Positions 9,174 through 19,242 of a stretch of DNA of 64,000 bases are shown here, piece by piece. The notes below the pieces were generated by a model. That model searched no databases. It saw only the letters and a program-made list of their open reading frames with translations, and was not told the origin of the DNA. The stretch's first letter is position 1. Each line of letters starts with the position of its first letter. A program made the translations under genes and the position numbers. Source of the stretch: an uncultured Bacilli bacterium (lineage in GTDB: Bacteria; Bacillota_I; Bacilli_A; ML615J-28; CAG-698); NCBI GenBank assembly GCA_934096585.1, contig CAKOMG010000008.1, positions 1 through 64,000 of the forward strand, in the 5' to 3' direction.

Positions 9174-10454
9174 TTAATCATATAAATTTTTATCTAACTC
9201 TTCTTCAACGTATTTGAATTTTTTAACTTTAGGGTTTTTAATTATTTTACCTCTAAATATTACCATACTTGGTTTTCTTAAATTACTTAAATCATCAAGA
9301 GGGTTTTTATCAACAATCAATAAATCACAAGACTTATTAACTTCTATACTTCCTGTTACTTTATCAATACCTGCAATAATTGCATTTTGCAAAGTGGCAT
9401 GGTATATTGCTTCTTTATTGTCCGCTTTAACATACTTACTAAAATAAGCAAGTTCTCTCCAAGTATTATAGTGAGTTACAAATGGACATGCTGTATCAGT
9501 ACCAAGCCCTACCATAATATTATTTTCAATACAAGATTTAGAAGCTGACACAATGCCTTCAAACACTATATTACCATTATATTGAGTAAGTTCAGTAGCG
9601 CGTGTTACGCTTCTATCAAATTTAGCAAGAGGAATTGCGGGGGAGATAGTTGTTATTAAAGACGCATTTCTTTCTTTAAATAATTTGATAATATCATCAT
9701 CTAATTTAGCTCCATGCTCAATTGTATCAACACCATTTTCTAAAGCAAGCTTTACCCCAAGTGGTGATTCAACATGGGCTGCAACTTTATACCCTAATTC
9801 ATGCGCTCTCTTACTTGCAGCATTAATTATTTCAGGGCTCATTTTTAATTCACCTGGCTCCCCTTTTTTCTTAGCATCTAATACTCCACCAGTAATCATT
9901 AATTTGATTAAGTCTGGTTTTGTTTCACTGATTTTATCAATATACTTAATAGCACTATCTACATCTGTTGCTTCATACGCTAAAACACCAGCCATATGTC
10001 CGTTAGGAACAGATAAAGCCATGTTAGAAGCTAAAATTCTTGGTCCTTTAAGCTTTCCTTTATTTATATTATCGCGTATTTTTGAATCAATATTTGATAA
10101 ACCACCTACAGTTCTAATAGTAGTAACCCCACTTAATAATTCGGTCTTGGCAAAATTAGCACATAGTTTATAAACTATATATCTTGTGAATTTATGAGAT
10201 AATAACTTATTTACACTTTCTTTATTTTGTTTGCTTGTATCTTTTGGCATACCAGATCCAGGCAAATGAACATGCATATTAATTAGTCCGGGTAAAACAT
10301 ATTTATGTTTTAAGTCAATTATTTTAATACCCTCTATCTTTTCATTCGTTATATTCTCGATTTTTCCATCTTTCACGATTATTGAATAACCAGTTAATGG
10401 TTCCATATCTTTTTTACCATTCAATATTATACAATTTGTTAATGCATATTTCAT
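9174..10454 (-). CDS. Metal-dependent amidohydrolase (imidazolonepropionase/prolidase-like)
   Basis: 426 residues, full length for the amidohydrolase superfamily. Metal ligands are visible: HVH (H61, H63) after the PGLIN strand, a candidate bridging lysine in DLIKLM (K183), H226 (AAHVE), H246 (IEHG) and D319 (GLGTDT). N- and C-terminal segments form the small beta-sandwich. Closest in layout to uncharacterised imidazolonepropionase-like or Xaa-Pro dipeptidase-like cytosolic hydrolases; the substrate cannot be told. Strong GGAGGA ribosome site. It follows the acetyltransferase gene by 10 bp, so they are likely co-transcribed. Confidence 0.85.
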   Translation of the reverse strand: MKYALTNCIILNGKKDMEPLTGYSIIVKDGKIENITNEKIEGIKIIDLKHKYVLPGLINMHVHLPGSGMPKDTSKQNKESVNKLLSHKFTRYIVYKLCANFAKTELLSGVTTIRTVGGLSNIDSKIRDNINKGKLKGPRILASNMALSVPNGHMAGVLAYEATDVDSAIKYIDKISETKPDLIKLMITGGVLDAKKKGEPGELKMSPEIINAASKRAHELGYKVAAHVESPLGVKLALENGVDTIEHGAKLDDDIIKLFKERNASLITTISPAIPLAKFDRSVTRATELTQYNGNIVFEGIVSASKSCIENNIMVGLGTDTACPFVTHYNTWRELAYFSKYVKADNKEAIYHATLQNAIIAGIDKVTGSIEVNKSCDLLIVDKNPLDDLSNLRKPSMVIFRGKIIKNPKVKKFKYVEEELDKNLYD

Positions 10455-10464
10455 AATGATCCTC

Positions 10465-10944
10465 CTATATTATTTTTTCATAAGCTATACGTTCACTACC
10501 ATCATTAATAAATATTATTCCGCGTTCGCTAAATCCTTCTTTTATAAGTATGTTTCTCATAATACTATTTTTATAATAAGTATCTACTCTTATATGATTA
10601 CATTTGGTAAATGAGAATTCAATAATTTGCTTCATTATACCATGCATAATACCATCACTAGCAACGCGATGAATCGTTAAATAAGGTAAGTTTGACATCC
10701 AACTACCATCTTTAATTATTTTGTAAGTGGGATCATCTCCCATTATTAAAGAAAATACGCCATGAATACTATCTTGTTCTATAACATATAATTGTTTATA
10801 CTTTATGTCATTATAAACTAATTCTTTAGATGGATAATTTCCTTGCCATTGTACAAAGTTTTTATTTTCTCTTAAAAATTGTTTTGCTTTTTGATATATC
10901 TTTAAAATAATTTCTACATCATTTTCATTTGCTAGTCTAATCAT
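10465..10944 (-). CDS. GNAT-family N-acetyltransferase
   Basis: 159 residues with the GNAT order: N-terminal DVEIILKIYQKA, a central beta strand (YVIEQDSIHGVFSL), then LTIHRVASDG and a helix (GIMKQIIEFSF) where acetyl-CoA binds, and the RNILIKEGFSERG C-terminal element. The Q/RxxGxG pyrophosphate loop is weak (DGIMHG). The substrate is unknown. AGAGGAAT ribosome site; it lies directly upstream of the amidohydrolase. Confidence 0.8.
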   Translation of the reverse strand: MIRLANENDVEIILKIYQKAKQFLRENKNFVQWQGNYPSKELVYNDIKYKQLYVIEQDSIHGVFSLIMGDDPTYKIIKDGSWMSNLPYLTIHRVASDGIMHGIMKQIIEFSFTKCNHIRVDTYYKNSIMRNILIKEGFSERGIIFINDGSERIAYEKII

Positions 10945-11026
10945 TTTATTCCTCTTTTATGTTTATTAAATAAATATCAATAGTTATTATAACATAATTA
11001 TATTATAAAATAAATAATAATTATAA

Positions 11027-11051
11027 GAGGATTGAATTAATTTCAATCCTC
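11027..11051 (-). terminator. Hairpin, probable terminator of a decayed gene
   Basis: A perfect 10-bp stem (11027-11036 with 11042-11051) with a 5-nt loop. On the minus strand it is followed by a moderately T-rich stretch. No intact gene lies directly upstream on that strand. Confidence 0.5.
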
Positions 11052-11059
11052 ATTATAGT

Positions 11060-11520
11060 TTATTTAAGCCAATTATTAATTGCATTATCCGTACTTAATG
11101 ATAAAAAATTTTTAAATATCTAATCCTTTTATATTAAGTTTAAATCATTTAGTTTACCTTACGATTATTGAAATACTACTATCATTCAACGAACAAAAAG
11201 GAATAATTTTTGACTACCAAAATCACAACTTTCAAACAATGTATATATGATCTTTTACATTAATCATCACATTATAAGTTATCCAATATATATTTCATCA
11301 AATACCTTCTAATTTTTGGTAGTGCATTAAATTCGGATTTTGCGGAAGCATTATTGATAAGATTTTATTAACATCTTCTTCTACTTTTTAAATAAAAGTT
11401 TGACTATTTTTACACAACTTCTTTGTATTATTTGTGCAAGAAAAATAACCAATAATTGATACAACAATAACTATAGCTTTATTATCTTCTTTTTCTAGTT
11501 TTTTTGAATGAATAATTAAA
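11060..11520 (-). other. Gene-free stretch with decayed coding fragments
   Basis: About 590 bp without an intact gene. On the minus strand, short protein-like runs occur in different frames. One (about 11388-11510) contains KLEKEDNKAIVIVVSIIGYF; a second (about 11272-11352) contains LPKIRRYLMKYILDNL. Each ends at a stop. This pattern fits a gene broken by several frameshifts and stops. I do not recognise the family. Confidence 0.35.
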
Positions 11521-11531
11521 AAATACTTTTA

Positions 11532-13430
11532 TTACCAAATATGTACTCTTTTATTTACTGGCAAATACATCTTATCAGTCTTTTTGACATTAAATGTTTC
11601 ATACCATTCGTCAAAGTTTCTTGGTTGCATATTAGCTCTTAATATCGCAGGTCCATGAACATCAACGGCAAGCAATAATTGTAAAAATTCAGTTTTAGCC
11701 TTCATACACCATATACGTCCCCAATTCATGAAATATTCTTCATAAGACTTTTCTTTCATTTTAGACATAATATCTAATGTAACAGCCATACCACCATTAT
11801 CCGCAATGTTTTCACTTACGGTAAAAGCACCATTTACTTTACCCCATGGTAATTCAATTTGATCAAATTCTTTAATCATAGCTTTAGTTTTGTTATTAAA
11901 GCGTTTATTATCTTCTTTAGTCCACCAATTATTTAAGTTACCAAGTTCATCACATTTAGCCCCATTATTATCAAACGCATGGCTTATTTCATGACCAATT
12001 ACAGCACCAATTCCACCTAAGTTTTCGCTTTTTGTTTGTTTAATTGAATAGAATGGAGCTTGCAAAATGGCAGCTGGGAAAGTGATATCGTTTAATGATG
12101 GATTGTAACATGCATTAACCATATGTCCTGGCATTACCCACTTATCTCTATTTACTTCTGTATATAATAAACTTAATTTATGTTTTGTTCTAATTTGAGA
12201 TAAGCTTGCGCAAATATCATAAAGTGATAAGTTTTCATCAAATACTAAAGTATCATAATAAGGATCTACTTTATCAGGATATCCCATTTTAACACGCATT
12301 GTTGATAACTTAAGAATTGCTTTTTCTTTTGTTAATGGTTCTAGGAAATCATTCTTTTTAATTCTTTCTTTATATGTATCGATTATTTCCATTACAATAT
12401 TTGTAATGTCTTTTTTAGCTTCCTCACCAAAGTAAGTTTCTCCATAATATAATCCCATAGGCTCAGAATAATAACTAGATGTTAAGTTATAAGCAAATTT
12501 TGATACGTTTGACATACTTGCAATTCCAGATAATGCTCTTTTATAAGAGCCCCCGATTTCTCTTAATTCTTCGCTTAATACAGAGCATGATCCAATTAAT
12601 TCAGTTACATATGCCCAGTGTTTATAAAGATAGAAACTTTCTTCATTAAATACTTCTTTAAATCCTTTGAAGTATCTTGGTTCGTTTACAATAATTACTT
12701 CTGGAAGAGTACCAAATAAATCTGTTAATAATTTCTTGAACTTTATAGGTTTTACCATTGAACATACTTTAGATAGTTTCATAGGATTATACATCTTTGT
12801 ATATTCACTCCACTCTTCACTTGTTTTAACTAATTTTGCAAGACGTTCATCGAATTCTAATGTATCATTAATATAAGTATTAATTTCTTCTTCAGTTAGT
12901 TTTGTTTTGCTTAAAACAGCTTTTGCCATATTAGTCCATAAAGAAATTAACATCTTTTTCTTTTCTTCATTTTCTTCTTTATAATATGTTGCATCTGGTA
13001 AAATTACAGATGGGCCAGCAATATTCAAACAATAGTGACTTGTATCTTTCATATTTTCTTCTACACTCATTGTAAATGGAAGTGGAAAATTCTTTAATAC
13101 AAATTCGCTTAAATGTTTATTCAAATTATTAACACTATTTAACTTTTCAATTACTTTTATACTTTTTAAAGCTGGTTTAATGCCATCTTTTTTTCTTCTT
13201 TTTATATCCTTAACAGCACTATAAAGTTTAACTGCCCATTTCATATGTTCAGTTAGATAGTTTTGTTCTTTTTCCATCTTATCTAAATCATCAATCATTT
13301 GTTTTTCAACTTCATCATTTAAAACATTAAATCCGCCAGTTGATGGTTTATCATCCGGAATAACAGCTTTTTCTAACCATTCACCATTAACGTAATTATA
13401 TAAATCATCTTGTATTCTAACTTTTTCCAT
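11532..13430 (-). CDS. pepO: M13-family zinc metallopeptidase (neprilysin/PepO-like)
   Basis: 632 residues from the ATG at 13430. The longer frame to 13448 lacks a spaced ribosome site, whereas GAGG stands 8 nt before 13430. The catalytic motif VIGHEISHAFD (HExxH) is followed by ENIADNGG, which supplies the third zinc ligand Glu and the conserved Asp; NACYNPSLNDI is the substrate-backbone motif. There is no signal peptide or N-terminal membrane anchor, so it is cytosolic like lactococcal PepO, cleaving oligopeptides. The C-terminal VNKRVHIW matches the family's usual ending (VW). It overlaps the preceding small gene by 14 nt. Confidence 0.93.
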   Translation of the reverse strand: MEKVRIQDDLYNYVNGEWLEKAVIPDDKPSTGGFNVLNDEVEKQMIDDLDKMEKEQNYLTEHMKWAVKLYSAVKDIKRRKKDGIKPALKSIKVIEKLNSVNNLNKHLSEFVLKNFPLPFTMSVEENMKDTSHYCLNIAGPSVILPDATYYKEENEEKKKMLISLWTNMAKAVLSKTKLTEEEINTYINDTLEFDERLAKLVKTSEEWSEYTKMYNPMKLSKVCSMVKPIKFKKLLTDLFGTLPEVIIVNEPRYFKGFKEVFNEESFYLYKHWAYVTELIGSCSVLSEELREIGGSYKRALSGIASMSNVSKFAYNLTSSYYSEPMGLYYGETYFGEEAKKDITNIVMEIIDTYKERIKKNDFLEPLTKEKAILKLSTMRVKMGYPDKVDPYYDTLVFDENLSLYDICASLSQIRTKHKLSLLYTEVNRDKWVMPGHMVNACYNPSLNDITFPAAILQAPFYSIKQTKSENLGGIGAVIGHEISHAFDNNGAKCDELGNLNNWWTKEDNKRFNNKTKAMIKEFDQIELPWGKVNGAFTVSENIADNGGMAVTLDIMSKMKEKSYEEYFMNWGRIWCMKAKTEFLQLLLAVDVHGPAILRANMQPRNFDEWYETFNVKKTDKMYLPVNKRVHIW

Positions 13431-13767
13431 TTTTATACCTCTTTTCATTTTTATTCTCTTTTATGATGTTTATAAATTCATAAAAAAGTTCTTTAGGCAA
13501 AATACCTTTTGTTAAGGAGAGAACTTCCTCCTCTTTAATTTCATTTAGATTAAAATCATGAATAATTTGCATGAAAGAAAATGAAGAATAAATCCATTTT
13601 CCTGTTTTAAATTGAAAATTAGAAATAAAGTCTACTTCTTTACAATAAGCAATTAAAGTTTCAGTTTCCTTTTCATAATAATACTTTAATTCATTCATTA
13701 TTTTTTCCAACTTTCTTGGTTTATTCATAATTAAATAAATGATATCATAAAACTCATTAAATTGCAA
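13417..13767 (-). CDS. Uncharacterised small protein upstream of pepO
   Basis: Up to 116 residues with a TTG start; an ATG at 13728 gives a shorter 103-residue form. Neither has a clear ribosome site. Charged, helical, no membrane segment: it contains KLEKIMNELKYYYEKETETL and ends ELFYEFINIIKENKNEK. I do not recognise it. Its last codons overlap the pepO start, suggesting coupling. The 5' end may be lost, since decayed sequence begins just upstream. Confidence 0.5.
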   Translation of the reverse strand: MQFNEFYDIIYLIMNKPRKLEKIMNELKYYYEKETETLIAYCKEVDFISNFQFKTGKWIYSSFSFMQIIHDFNLNEIKEEEVLSLTKGILPKELFYEFINIIKENKNEKRYKNGKS

Positions 13768-13877
13768 TAAAGATGTTAAAAAGAAAGCTAACTTAATATT
13801 TTAAAATTTCTTTTTATTTGATAATTATCCTTAATATTTTATAGTTATTTATTCTAATGTTTTAATTTGTTTTTTCT

Positions 13878-14250
13878 TTATTGCCTCATTAAAAGCCATA
13901 AAAGTATAGTATATTGATGATTATGATATTTCCCTTTTGTTATTACATATTTTATATTGGGATTATTTACTTTATCTTTTAGTAGCTTTATTGATAAAGC
14001 ATAAGGAACCATATTATCTAGTTCATCATGAATAACTAGAACTTTAGCTTTACAATTTTGTAAAGCTTCTATAGCTGATGAATTATAAAGGCTTGGATTT
14101 TTCTTTTTTGTAAAAACTTATCTATTGTTAATAAATATTTTGGATAATTATCCTATGTTATACTTTCAAGACTTCTATATTCTCTATCTTCTATATTGGA
14201 TTTGTAATTCAAGATATAATGGCAACTGCAAAAGAATGCTAATTCATGAT
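13878..14250 (-). pseudogene. Alpha/beta-hydrolase C-terminal remnant
   Basis: The last about 75 codons read cleanly: AIEALQNCKAKVLVIHDELD, then NMVPYALS, then VITKGKYHNHQY, ending in a TAA at 13878-13880. This is the Asp- and His-containing C-terminal part of a BAAT/prolyl-oligopeptidase-like hydrolase, with HDELDNMVP and the late His. Upstream the reading continues only through a frameshift near 14110 and an in-frame TAG near 14160 (SLESIT stop DNYPKYLL). No start or nucleophile elbow is visible. A dead fragment. Confidence 0.75.
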
Positions 14251-14307
14251 GAATAAATGGCTGAAGCAACTGCATTGTCATTTGAATATTTATATAGTAT
14301 TTATAGT

Positions 14308-14443
14308 AATTTAACGATTAGTAGTAGTATAGCGATTTAATACTAAATATATTATTACCTTAAGGTACCTCTTTTATTATTTATAAAAAAGAGATAATAA
14401 AACCTATAATAATTGTATTTTTAGCCCGCTATGTAAAGAAAAA
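14308..14443. repeat. Dispersed intergenic repeat, copy I
   Basis: A stretch of about 135 bp that closely resembles 20117-20247 and, more weakly, 40398-40529. Shared blocks: two CGATTA/CGATTTA half-sites 15-19 bp apart, ATACTAAATATATTATTA, CTTAAGGTACCTCT, ATAAAACCTATAATAATT, and the end block TAAAGAAAAAT. No coding capacity. Confidence 0.75.
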
Positions 14444-14612
14444 TACCTTTGTGACACGTGACTGGCGTGGCAGATGCGACACTTAGGTATGATATGCATA
14501 TTTTATAAAATAAAAATATTTTAAAACAATTTTGATACAATGCATCAAAATTAATTTGACTTGATGCTTTATGGGGTGCTTTTATTATCAAATAATAGTT
14601 ATTTGCACCCTA

Positions 14613-14785
14613 TTAAAAATTTTTCCAACAATATTTTTTCATAAATTCTAATATTTCACCATTATCTCTATCTTCATAATAGGCAACTAACAATTTTTTA
14701 AATTCTGGAACTTTATTTTCTGGGATCACTAATAATCCTTCACCATTTGAAATTAAAAAATGATTTGCAAAAATTACCGAAGCAT
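14613..14785 (-). pseudogene. Fic-family C-terminal remnant
   Basis: The open frame runs 14613-14882, but only the C-terminal part (ANHFLISNGEGLLVIPENK through KKLLVAYYEDRD and KKYCWKNF) looks like the end of a Fic/Doc protein, matching the family pattern of GxGxxxIP followed by an LLxxYY helix. The HPFxxGNGR AMP-transfer motif is missing. From about 14776 the other strand carries a different coding remnant, so this piece was cut by a rearrangement. Not functional. Confidence 0.6.
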
Positions 14786-15134
14786 CTACTTTAGCATTTG
14801 AATATTTATATAGTCTATATAAAGATGAAATTTTAACCGATTTAAATGTAATTGCATCTAAAATAATAACAACTAAATCCAAACAAAAAGAATTTAGTAA
14901 TAATTTTTCTTCTATCTATTCCTTAAATAAGGATGTTATAGATTATTTTACTAAATTCTTAATTAGAAAAATATATGTATTTGATAATGATTATCTTCTT
15001 TATGAATTATAGATGATACTTTATATCGTTATGAATTAGGTACTTGGTCAATAAAAGAAAATAGAAAGATTAATCGCAAGCGTACAGAATTTAAAAATAA
15101 AGATTATTGGAAAAAGAAACCTGATGAAAATTAA
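14776..15134 (+). pseudogene. Unrecognised gene remnant on plus strand
   Basis: Plus-strand reading EASTLAFEYLYSLYKDEI continues to a TAG at about 15010, then one base shift gives DDTLYRYELGTWSIKENRK to a TAA at 15132-15134. No start codon. A near-copy of its first 36 bases stands at 14270-14305, in front of repeat copy I. Family not recognised. The junction with the Fic remnant at about 14776 marks an old recombination point. Confidence 0.55.
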
Positions 15135-15199
15135 TTATTCAATTATGGGTATAACAAACTGTGCAATTTTGTATTTTCAGATAAAACTGTTCAGTTTAT

Positions 15200-16552
15200 T
15201 TAATTATCATTTATGAAATTATATTCTTCAGCTGGTATCGTTTCTAATTGAACTGATTCAATTCTTTTCATTTTTTTTCTTAAGAATTTTTTTTCTTCAA
15301 TTATACTAACCACATAACTTGCAACCATTCCAAATCCAAACATCAGAATAATTGTTGTCATGGTAAATGTTACAGTTTCAGTTTTATAAAGAATGTACCA
15401 CACGCCATAATAAATAAAGTTGATAATACATGTGTTGATGAAGTTATATTTTGTTTTACCAAGACCTACGAATATGTTATCTGGAATCTGCTGGAAGGCA
15501 TAAGGAATATAAAATGGAAATGCAATTATTACGATTTGGAAGATTCTCTCATAATTTTCTAGTCTTTCAATGTTTCTAAAGAATGGAGTCCATAATGGAA
15601 TTGTAACACACCACAAAATAACGATAAATGAAGTGATGAAATAATAATTCGACTGTTTAAGTTCAAAATAACCATCTTTACAATCTTTCCTTATTACTTC
15701 TGCCATTGCATTAACTGGAATCAATAACCAGCCCCATATGAAGTTGTTTGAAACCCAATAATTACCTGACTCAGATACTAGGTTTACCATTTTTACAATC
15801 ATTAATGCATAAACAATATTTGCTATGAATTGTTGAACACCAGAGAAAGCACCAATTCTTGCCCAATCTTTGGTAATAACTAGATCTTCTTTCTTAAACC
15901 AGCATACATTCATAGCATTTTGTTTGAATAGAATGAATAATCCAACTGCAGCTAATATAATGTTTATGGCAATGTTACTGATAGCAACACCAACTACACC
16001 AAACTGAGGGATAAGAATAAAGTCACTAATAATTGTTACTACTACTTTTGCAGCTAAGAAAATATAAACATTTTTACTCTTTCCTAAAACTACAAATACG
16101 ACATTTACAAAGCTGACAGTTATTCCAACCATGAATGCGATAGTTGATGTAGTTAGATAAGCGTTCACAAGTGCCAAATCAGTTTCATTAGGATTCATAT
16201 AAGAAATTAAATGAGCCGAATAAATCAAAACAACAATAGAAAACACTGTGTATAACGCAAATGCAATAATCATTGTTTTAAATGTTGCTTGCGGAAATCT
16301 ATCTTTATCACGCTTTAGAATCACATTAAGTATTGAATATAGAGGAATAATCAAGAATGCTTGAATGGTTTCATCAATTAAATCAAACCACTCTATCTGG
16401 CCAATAACATCTATCCCACTAGTAGATACATGAGTTGAGATTACAAAAGTTTCTACTGTTTGAATAATTGCAGGAACTAGCGCTAAACAAATTAATGATA
16501 CAAATAATTTCCAATCGAAAAGTTTTAATAACTTAAATTTATTTTTTAGCAT
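15200..16552 (-). CDS. MATE-like multidrug/polysaccharide flippase-type transporter
   Basis: 450 residues from the ATG at 16552 (GGGAG 7 nt upstream, inside the end of the previous gene). About 12 transmembrane helices arranged as two similar halves, with the N-half pattern FVISTHVSTSGIDVIGQI, an inter-half loop near 215-235 and a basic C-terminal tail. This layout fits the MATE/MOP superfamily; the export substrate is unknown. It is the last gene of a four-gene operon with two XRE-HTH proteins, an unusual partner set for a MATE protein. It overlaps the upstream gene by 14 nt. Confidence 0.75.
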   Translation of the reverse strand: MLKNKFKLLKLFDWKLFVSLICLALVPAIIQTVETFVISTHVSTSGIDVIGQIEWFDLIDETIQAFLIIPLYSILNVILKRDKDRFPQATFKTMIIAFALYTVFSIVVLIYSAHLISYMNPNETDLALVNAYLTTSTIAFMVGITVSFVNVVFVVLGKSKNVYIFLAAKVVVTIISDFILIPQFGVVGVAISNIAINIILAAVGLFILFKQNAMNVCWFKKEDLVITKDWARIGAFSGVQQFIANIVYALMIVKMVNLVSESGNYWVSNNFIWGWLLIPVNAMAEVIRKDCKDGYFELKQSNYYFITSFIVILWCVTIPLWTPFFRNIERLENYERIFQIVIIAFPFYIPYAFQQIPDNIFVGLGKTKYNFINTCIINFIYYGVWYILYKTETVTFTMTTIILMFGFGMVASYVVSIIEEKKFLRKKMKRIESVQLETIPAEEYNFINDN

Positions 16553-17678
16553 TAGCATACTCCCTTTCAATCATGTTTTCATAATATTTAAGAGGATTAG
16601 AATCCTTTAAATTAACTATATCTCTAAGTTGCTCGGTACCTGCTTCATCAATAAATTCTAAATAATCATTGTAAGAAAATAATTTCCAATTATTTAAGAT
16701 GGGAATACTTGTTTCACCACCAAAATTATAAAACTGGTATTTATCATAAATACTATCATCTATTTCAATAGCTTTTCCTTCAATCGCACCAAACATTTCT
16801 TTATCCCACCAACCATGTGAAGTTTTATAACTATAAAGTTTATGTGCTCCTGAATTAATCATTGTTTTAAAGTAAGGTATTTGTTCTATCTCATCAACTG
16901 TCCTATCTCGTTCTACTATTTTTTTAGACTTACCCAAAAATATAGCAGTATGATCCTCTTCAACTTCTTCTTTAATATGGAGATTAGCATAAAGAATAGA
17001 ATCTTTTTCTATTTGTGAAAATGATGATAGCATATATTCTAATGCTTTTAGACTTCTACTATTACAAATTTCATCTGATTTATAATCGTATGTGAAATTA
17101 TATAATTTGGTTAATTCCCACATATATGAATCTTTATCCAAATCCTTAATCTTCTCAATAATCTCAACAATAAATTCTTTTTCTTCTTTATCCTGAGCAA
17201 AAGCTAGATGTCTAGGACCATATTTAACATATGCATAATAATTAATATCAAATTCAAAATATTGTTTTATAAATTTAAATTCTTCAAGTTCATTAGCGCT
17301 TAATTCTTCTTTTGCCCATTTTGGAATAAGCTTATAGAATCTATTTTTCACCATATTGCAGTGATCAAATAAATTTTTAAGATTATCTACATTCTTTGTA
17401 TTAATATCTTCTTCTATTTCAAAATTCGACAAATCATAATTACGTCTCCAATAATCATCATTACTTTCACTATTTAGTTGTCCATAATATAATTCTGAAA
17501 ATGACACATTATATAATTTAGATAGTTCATATAAATGTTCTGTTGTTATATCATATCCATTTTCCCATTTACTTACAGCTGCTTTACTAACCCCAAGTAA
17601 GTTGGCTATTTTTTGAATTGTATAATTATAATCATTTCTTAATTTTTTTAATAATGTTGCGGTTTGAAAATCACTCAT
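16539..17678 (-). CDS. XRE-HTH protein with uncharacterised C-terminal region
   Basis: 379 residues. N-terminal XRE/Cro helix-turn-helix at about 8-62 (IQKIANLLGVSKAAVSKWE). The remaining about 310 residues are soluble, charged and not recognised. A central block (SANELEEFKFIKQYFEF ... YMWELTKLY) closely resembles one in the next gene upstream (TANEEDEFRFLFNHFYLL ... QYWELQKLY), so the two proteins are paralogues of one family. The 8-nt overlap with that gene and 14-nt overlap with the transporter gene indicate tight coupling. A regulator fused to a sensor/effector region is the best guess. Confidence 0.7.
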   Translation of the reverse strand: MSDFQTATLLKKLRNDYNYTIQKIANLLGVSKAAVSKWENGYDITTEHLYELSKLYNVSFSELYYGQLNSESNDDYWRRNYDLSNFEIEEDINTKNVDNLKNLFDHCNMVKNRFYKLIPKWAKEELSANELEEFKFIKQYFEFDINYYAYVKYGPRHLAFAQDKEEKEFIVEIIEKIKDLDKDSYMWELTKLYNFTYDYKSDEICNSRSLKALEYMLSSFSQIEKDSILYANLHIKEEVEEDHTAIFLGKSKKIVERDRTVDEIEQIPYFKTMINSGAHKLYSYKTSHGWWDKEMFGAIEGKAIEIDDSIYDKYQFYNFGGETSIPILNNWKLFSYNDYLEFIDEAGTEQLRDIVNLKDSNPLKYYENMIEREYANAKK

Positions 17679-19242
17679 TTTCTATAACCTCCATTTTGAA
17701 ATACTTTTCTTTTATTTCGCTCATACTTAAATTATCGATTTCATCTAATAATTCACTTGTTATTTTTTTATCTCTTCCCTTTAAAAACTCAGCATAATCA
17801 AGTTCAGTTTTCCAGTATTCTATATAATCTCTAATTGATGCTTCATCGTTTCCACCGATAATATCGTATTTATGAATAATATATTCTTTATCGCCAGATT
17901 CAAGCATCTCCTTTAATTTAGAGATTTCCTTAAGTCCTTCTTCAATTTTTCTTTCTTTTTCTTTAAATTCATAGAACCAATAATCTATTTGAGAACGAAC
18001 TTTTAAGTCTGCCATCCAATATTTCTTTTCCCTATTAGTATCAACTTTTTCTTTTTCAGCAATCTTTAAATAAATATCATCAGATATCCCATCATTATTT
18101 ATAAACCAATTATAGATATCATCAATATCATCATATGAATGGTCTGAATTATCATTTCCATTTAATTGCATTTTTAAGTTGAAATAATAATCCTTTAAAA
18201 ATCTATTTTTAGAATTATTATCAATTTTATAGGTTTTTGCTTTGCCACCATTTTCTCCATTAGGCACTTGAACCTCTAATGGCTTTAAGCATTGATTATA
18301 TAATTCTTCTAGTCTATCAATGATTCGTTTATTTTCGTTATATCCCTTTTTAATACTTAAAAAGCATTTGTTGATATATGCTCCTCGTTTAATAAGTTCT
18401 TTTATTTCTGATTTACGAATCTTTTCAAGATTGTATTCGCCCTTGTTTTCTTCATATCTCTTCAAGAATTCAGCTCCATAACCACTTGGATTTTCATCAA
18501 AAGGTTCTATATTTTGAAACAATGCAAGAAGCATATCTTTTTGCCAATCTTCAATATCTTTAAATCTATCTTGAAGAATTTTCACGAATTGCAGTTCATG
18601 AACATCAAGTCTAAATGTGAACATTATTATGTTACGTTCAGAATATAGTTTTTGTAATTCCCAATATTGCTCATCCTTTTTCATGTTTCTAATTTCAACA
18701 AGCAATTCAGAAATGGCATCTTTAAATATTAAATAATTATCGTTTATTTCTAATTTTGACTTGTTTTTAGCATATTCCGATAATAAATAGAAATGATTAA
18801 ATAAGAATCTAAATTCATCTTCTTCATTTGCTGTGAAATCTCTATCAATTCTAGTTAGAACAAATTCTTTAAATCTACCAGTAATAAGCTTTATTTGTTC
18901 ATTTCTTATTTGGTATAAATTTGTTTTGCCATCAAACTTCATTCCCCAATGTTCGTCACAAATGAAATATCTTTCTTTATAATCTACTATATCTTTATCT
19001 TCTGCATCTAAGATCTCATCGATAGTTCTATCATATATTTCAGCTAAGATTTCTAAATTTTCAGGGGTTGGTAAAGAACTCCCCTTCTCCCATTCAGCAA
19101 TAGCATTATTTGATATTTCAGAGTTGTATTCACTCATAAATACGTTAGCTAAATCATATTGGGTGAAGCTCTTCCCATCATTTCTCTTCTTTTGAGTTCT
19201 AAGTTTTTTTAGATATTCACCTATTCTTTTTTTATTCATCAT
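17671..19242 (-). CDS. Large XRE-HTH protein with uncharacterised C-terminal region
   Basis: 523 residues from the ATG at 19242 (GAGG 8 nt upstream; a GTG at 19251 is less well placed). XRE HTH at about 8-75 (FTQYDLANVF ... NNAIAEWEKGSSLP). The rest is helical and highly charged, with the TANEEDEF/YWELQKLY block shared with its neighbour and a long probable coiled coil near 405-450 (EKERKIEEGLKEISKLKEML). No membrane segments. Function not recognised. Second gene of the operon, overlapping the small first gene by 11 nt. Confidence 0.7.
   Translation of the reverse strand: MMNKKRIGEYLKKLRTQKKRNDGKSFTQYDLANVFMSEYNSEISNNAIAEWEKGSSLPTPENLEILAEIYDRTIDEILDAEDKDIVDYKERYFICDEHWGMKFDGKTNLYQIRNEQIKLITGRFKEFVLTRIDRDFTANEEDEFRFLFNHFYLLSEYAKNKSKLEINDNYLIFKDAISELLVEIRNMKKDEQYWELQKLYSERNIIMFTFRLDVHELQFVKILQDRFKDIEDWQKDMLLALFQNIEPFDENPSGYGAEFLKRYEENKGEYNLEKIRKSEIKELIKRGAYINKCFLSIKKGYNENKRIIDRLEELYNQCLKPLEVQVPNGENGGKAKTYKIDNNSKNRFLKDYYFNLKMQLNGNDNSDHSYDDIDDIYNWFINNDGISDDIYLKIAEKEKVDTNREKKYWMADLKVRSQIDYWFYEFKEKERKIEEGLKEISKLKEMLESGDKEYIIHKYDIIGGNDEASIRDYIEYWKTELDYAEFLKGRDKKITSELLDEIDNLSMSEIKEKYFKMEVIENE

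Noticed and set aside
9685..10173. Plus-strand 162-codon frame inside the amidohydrolase gene
   Set aside because: It overlaps metal-ligand-bearing coding sequence on the other strand and has no start signals.
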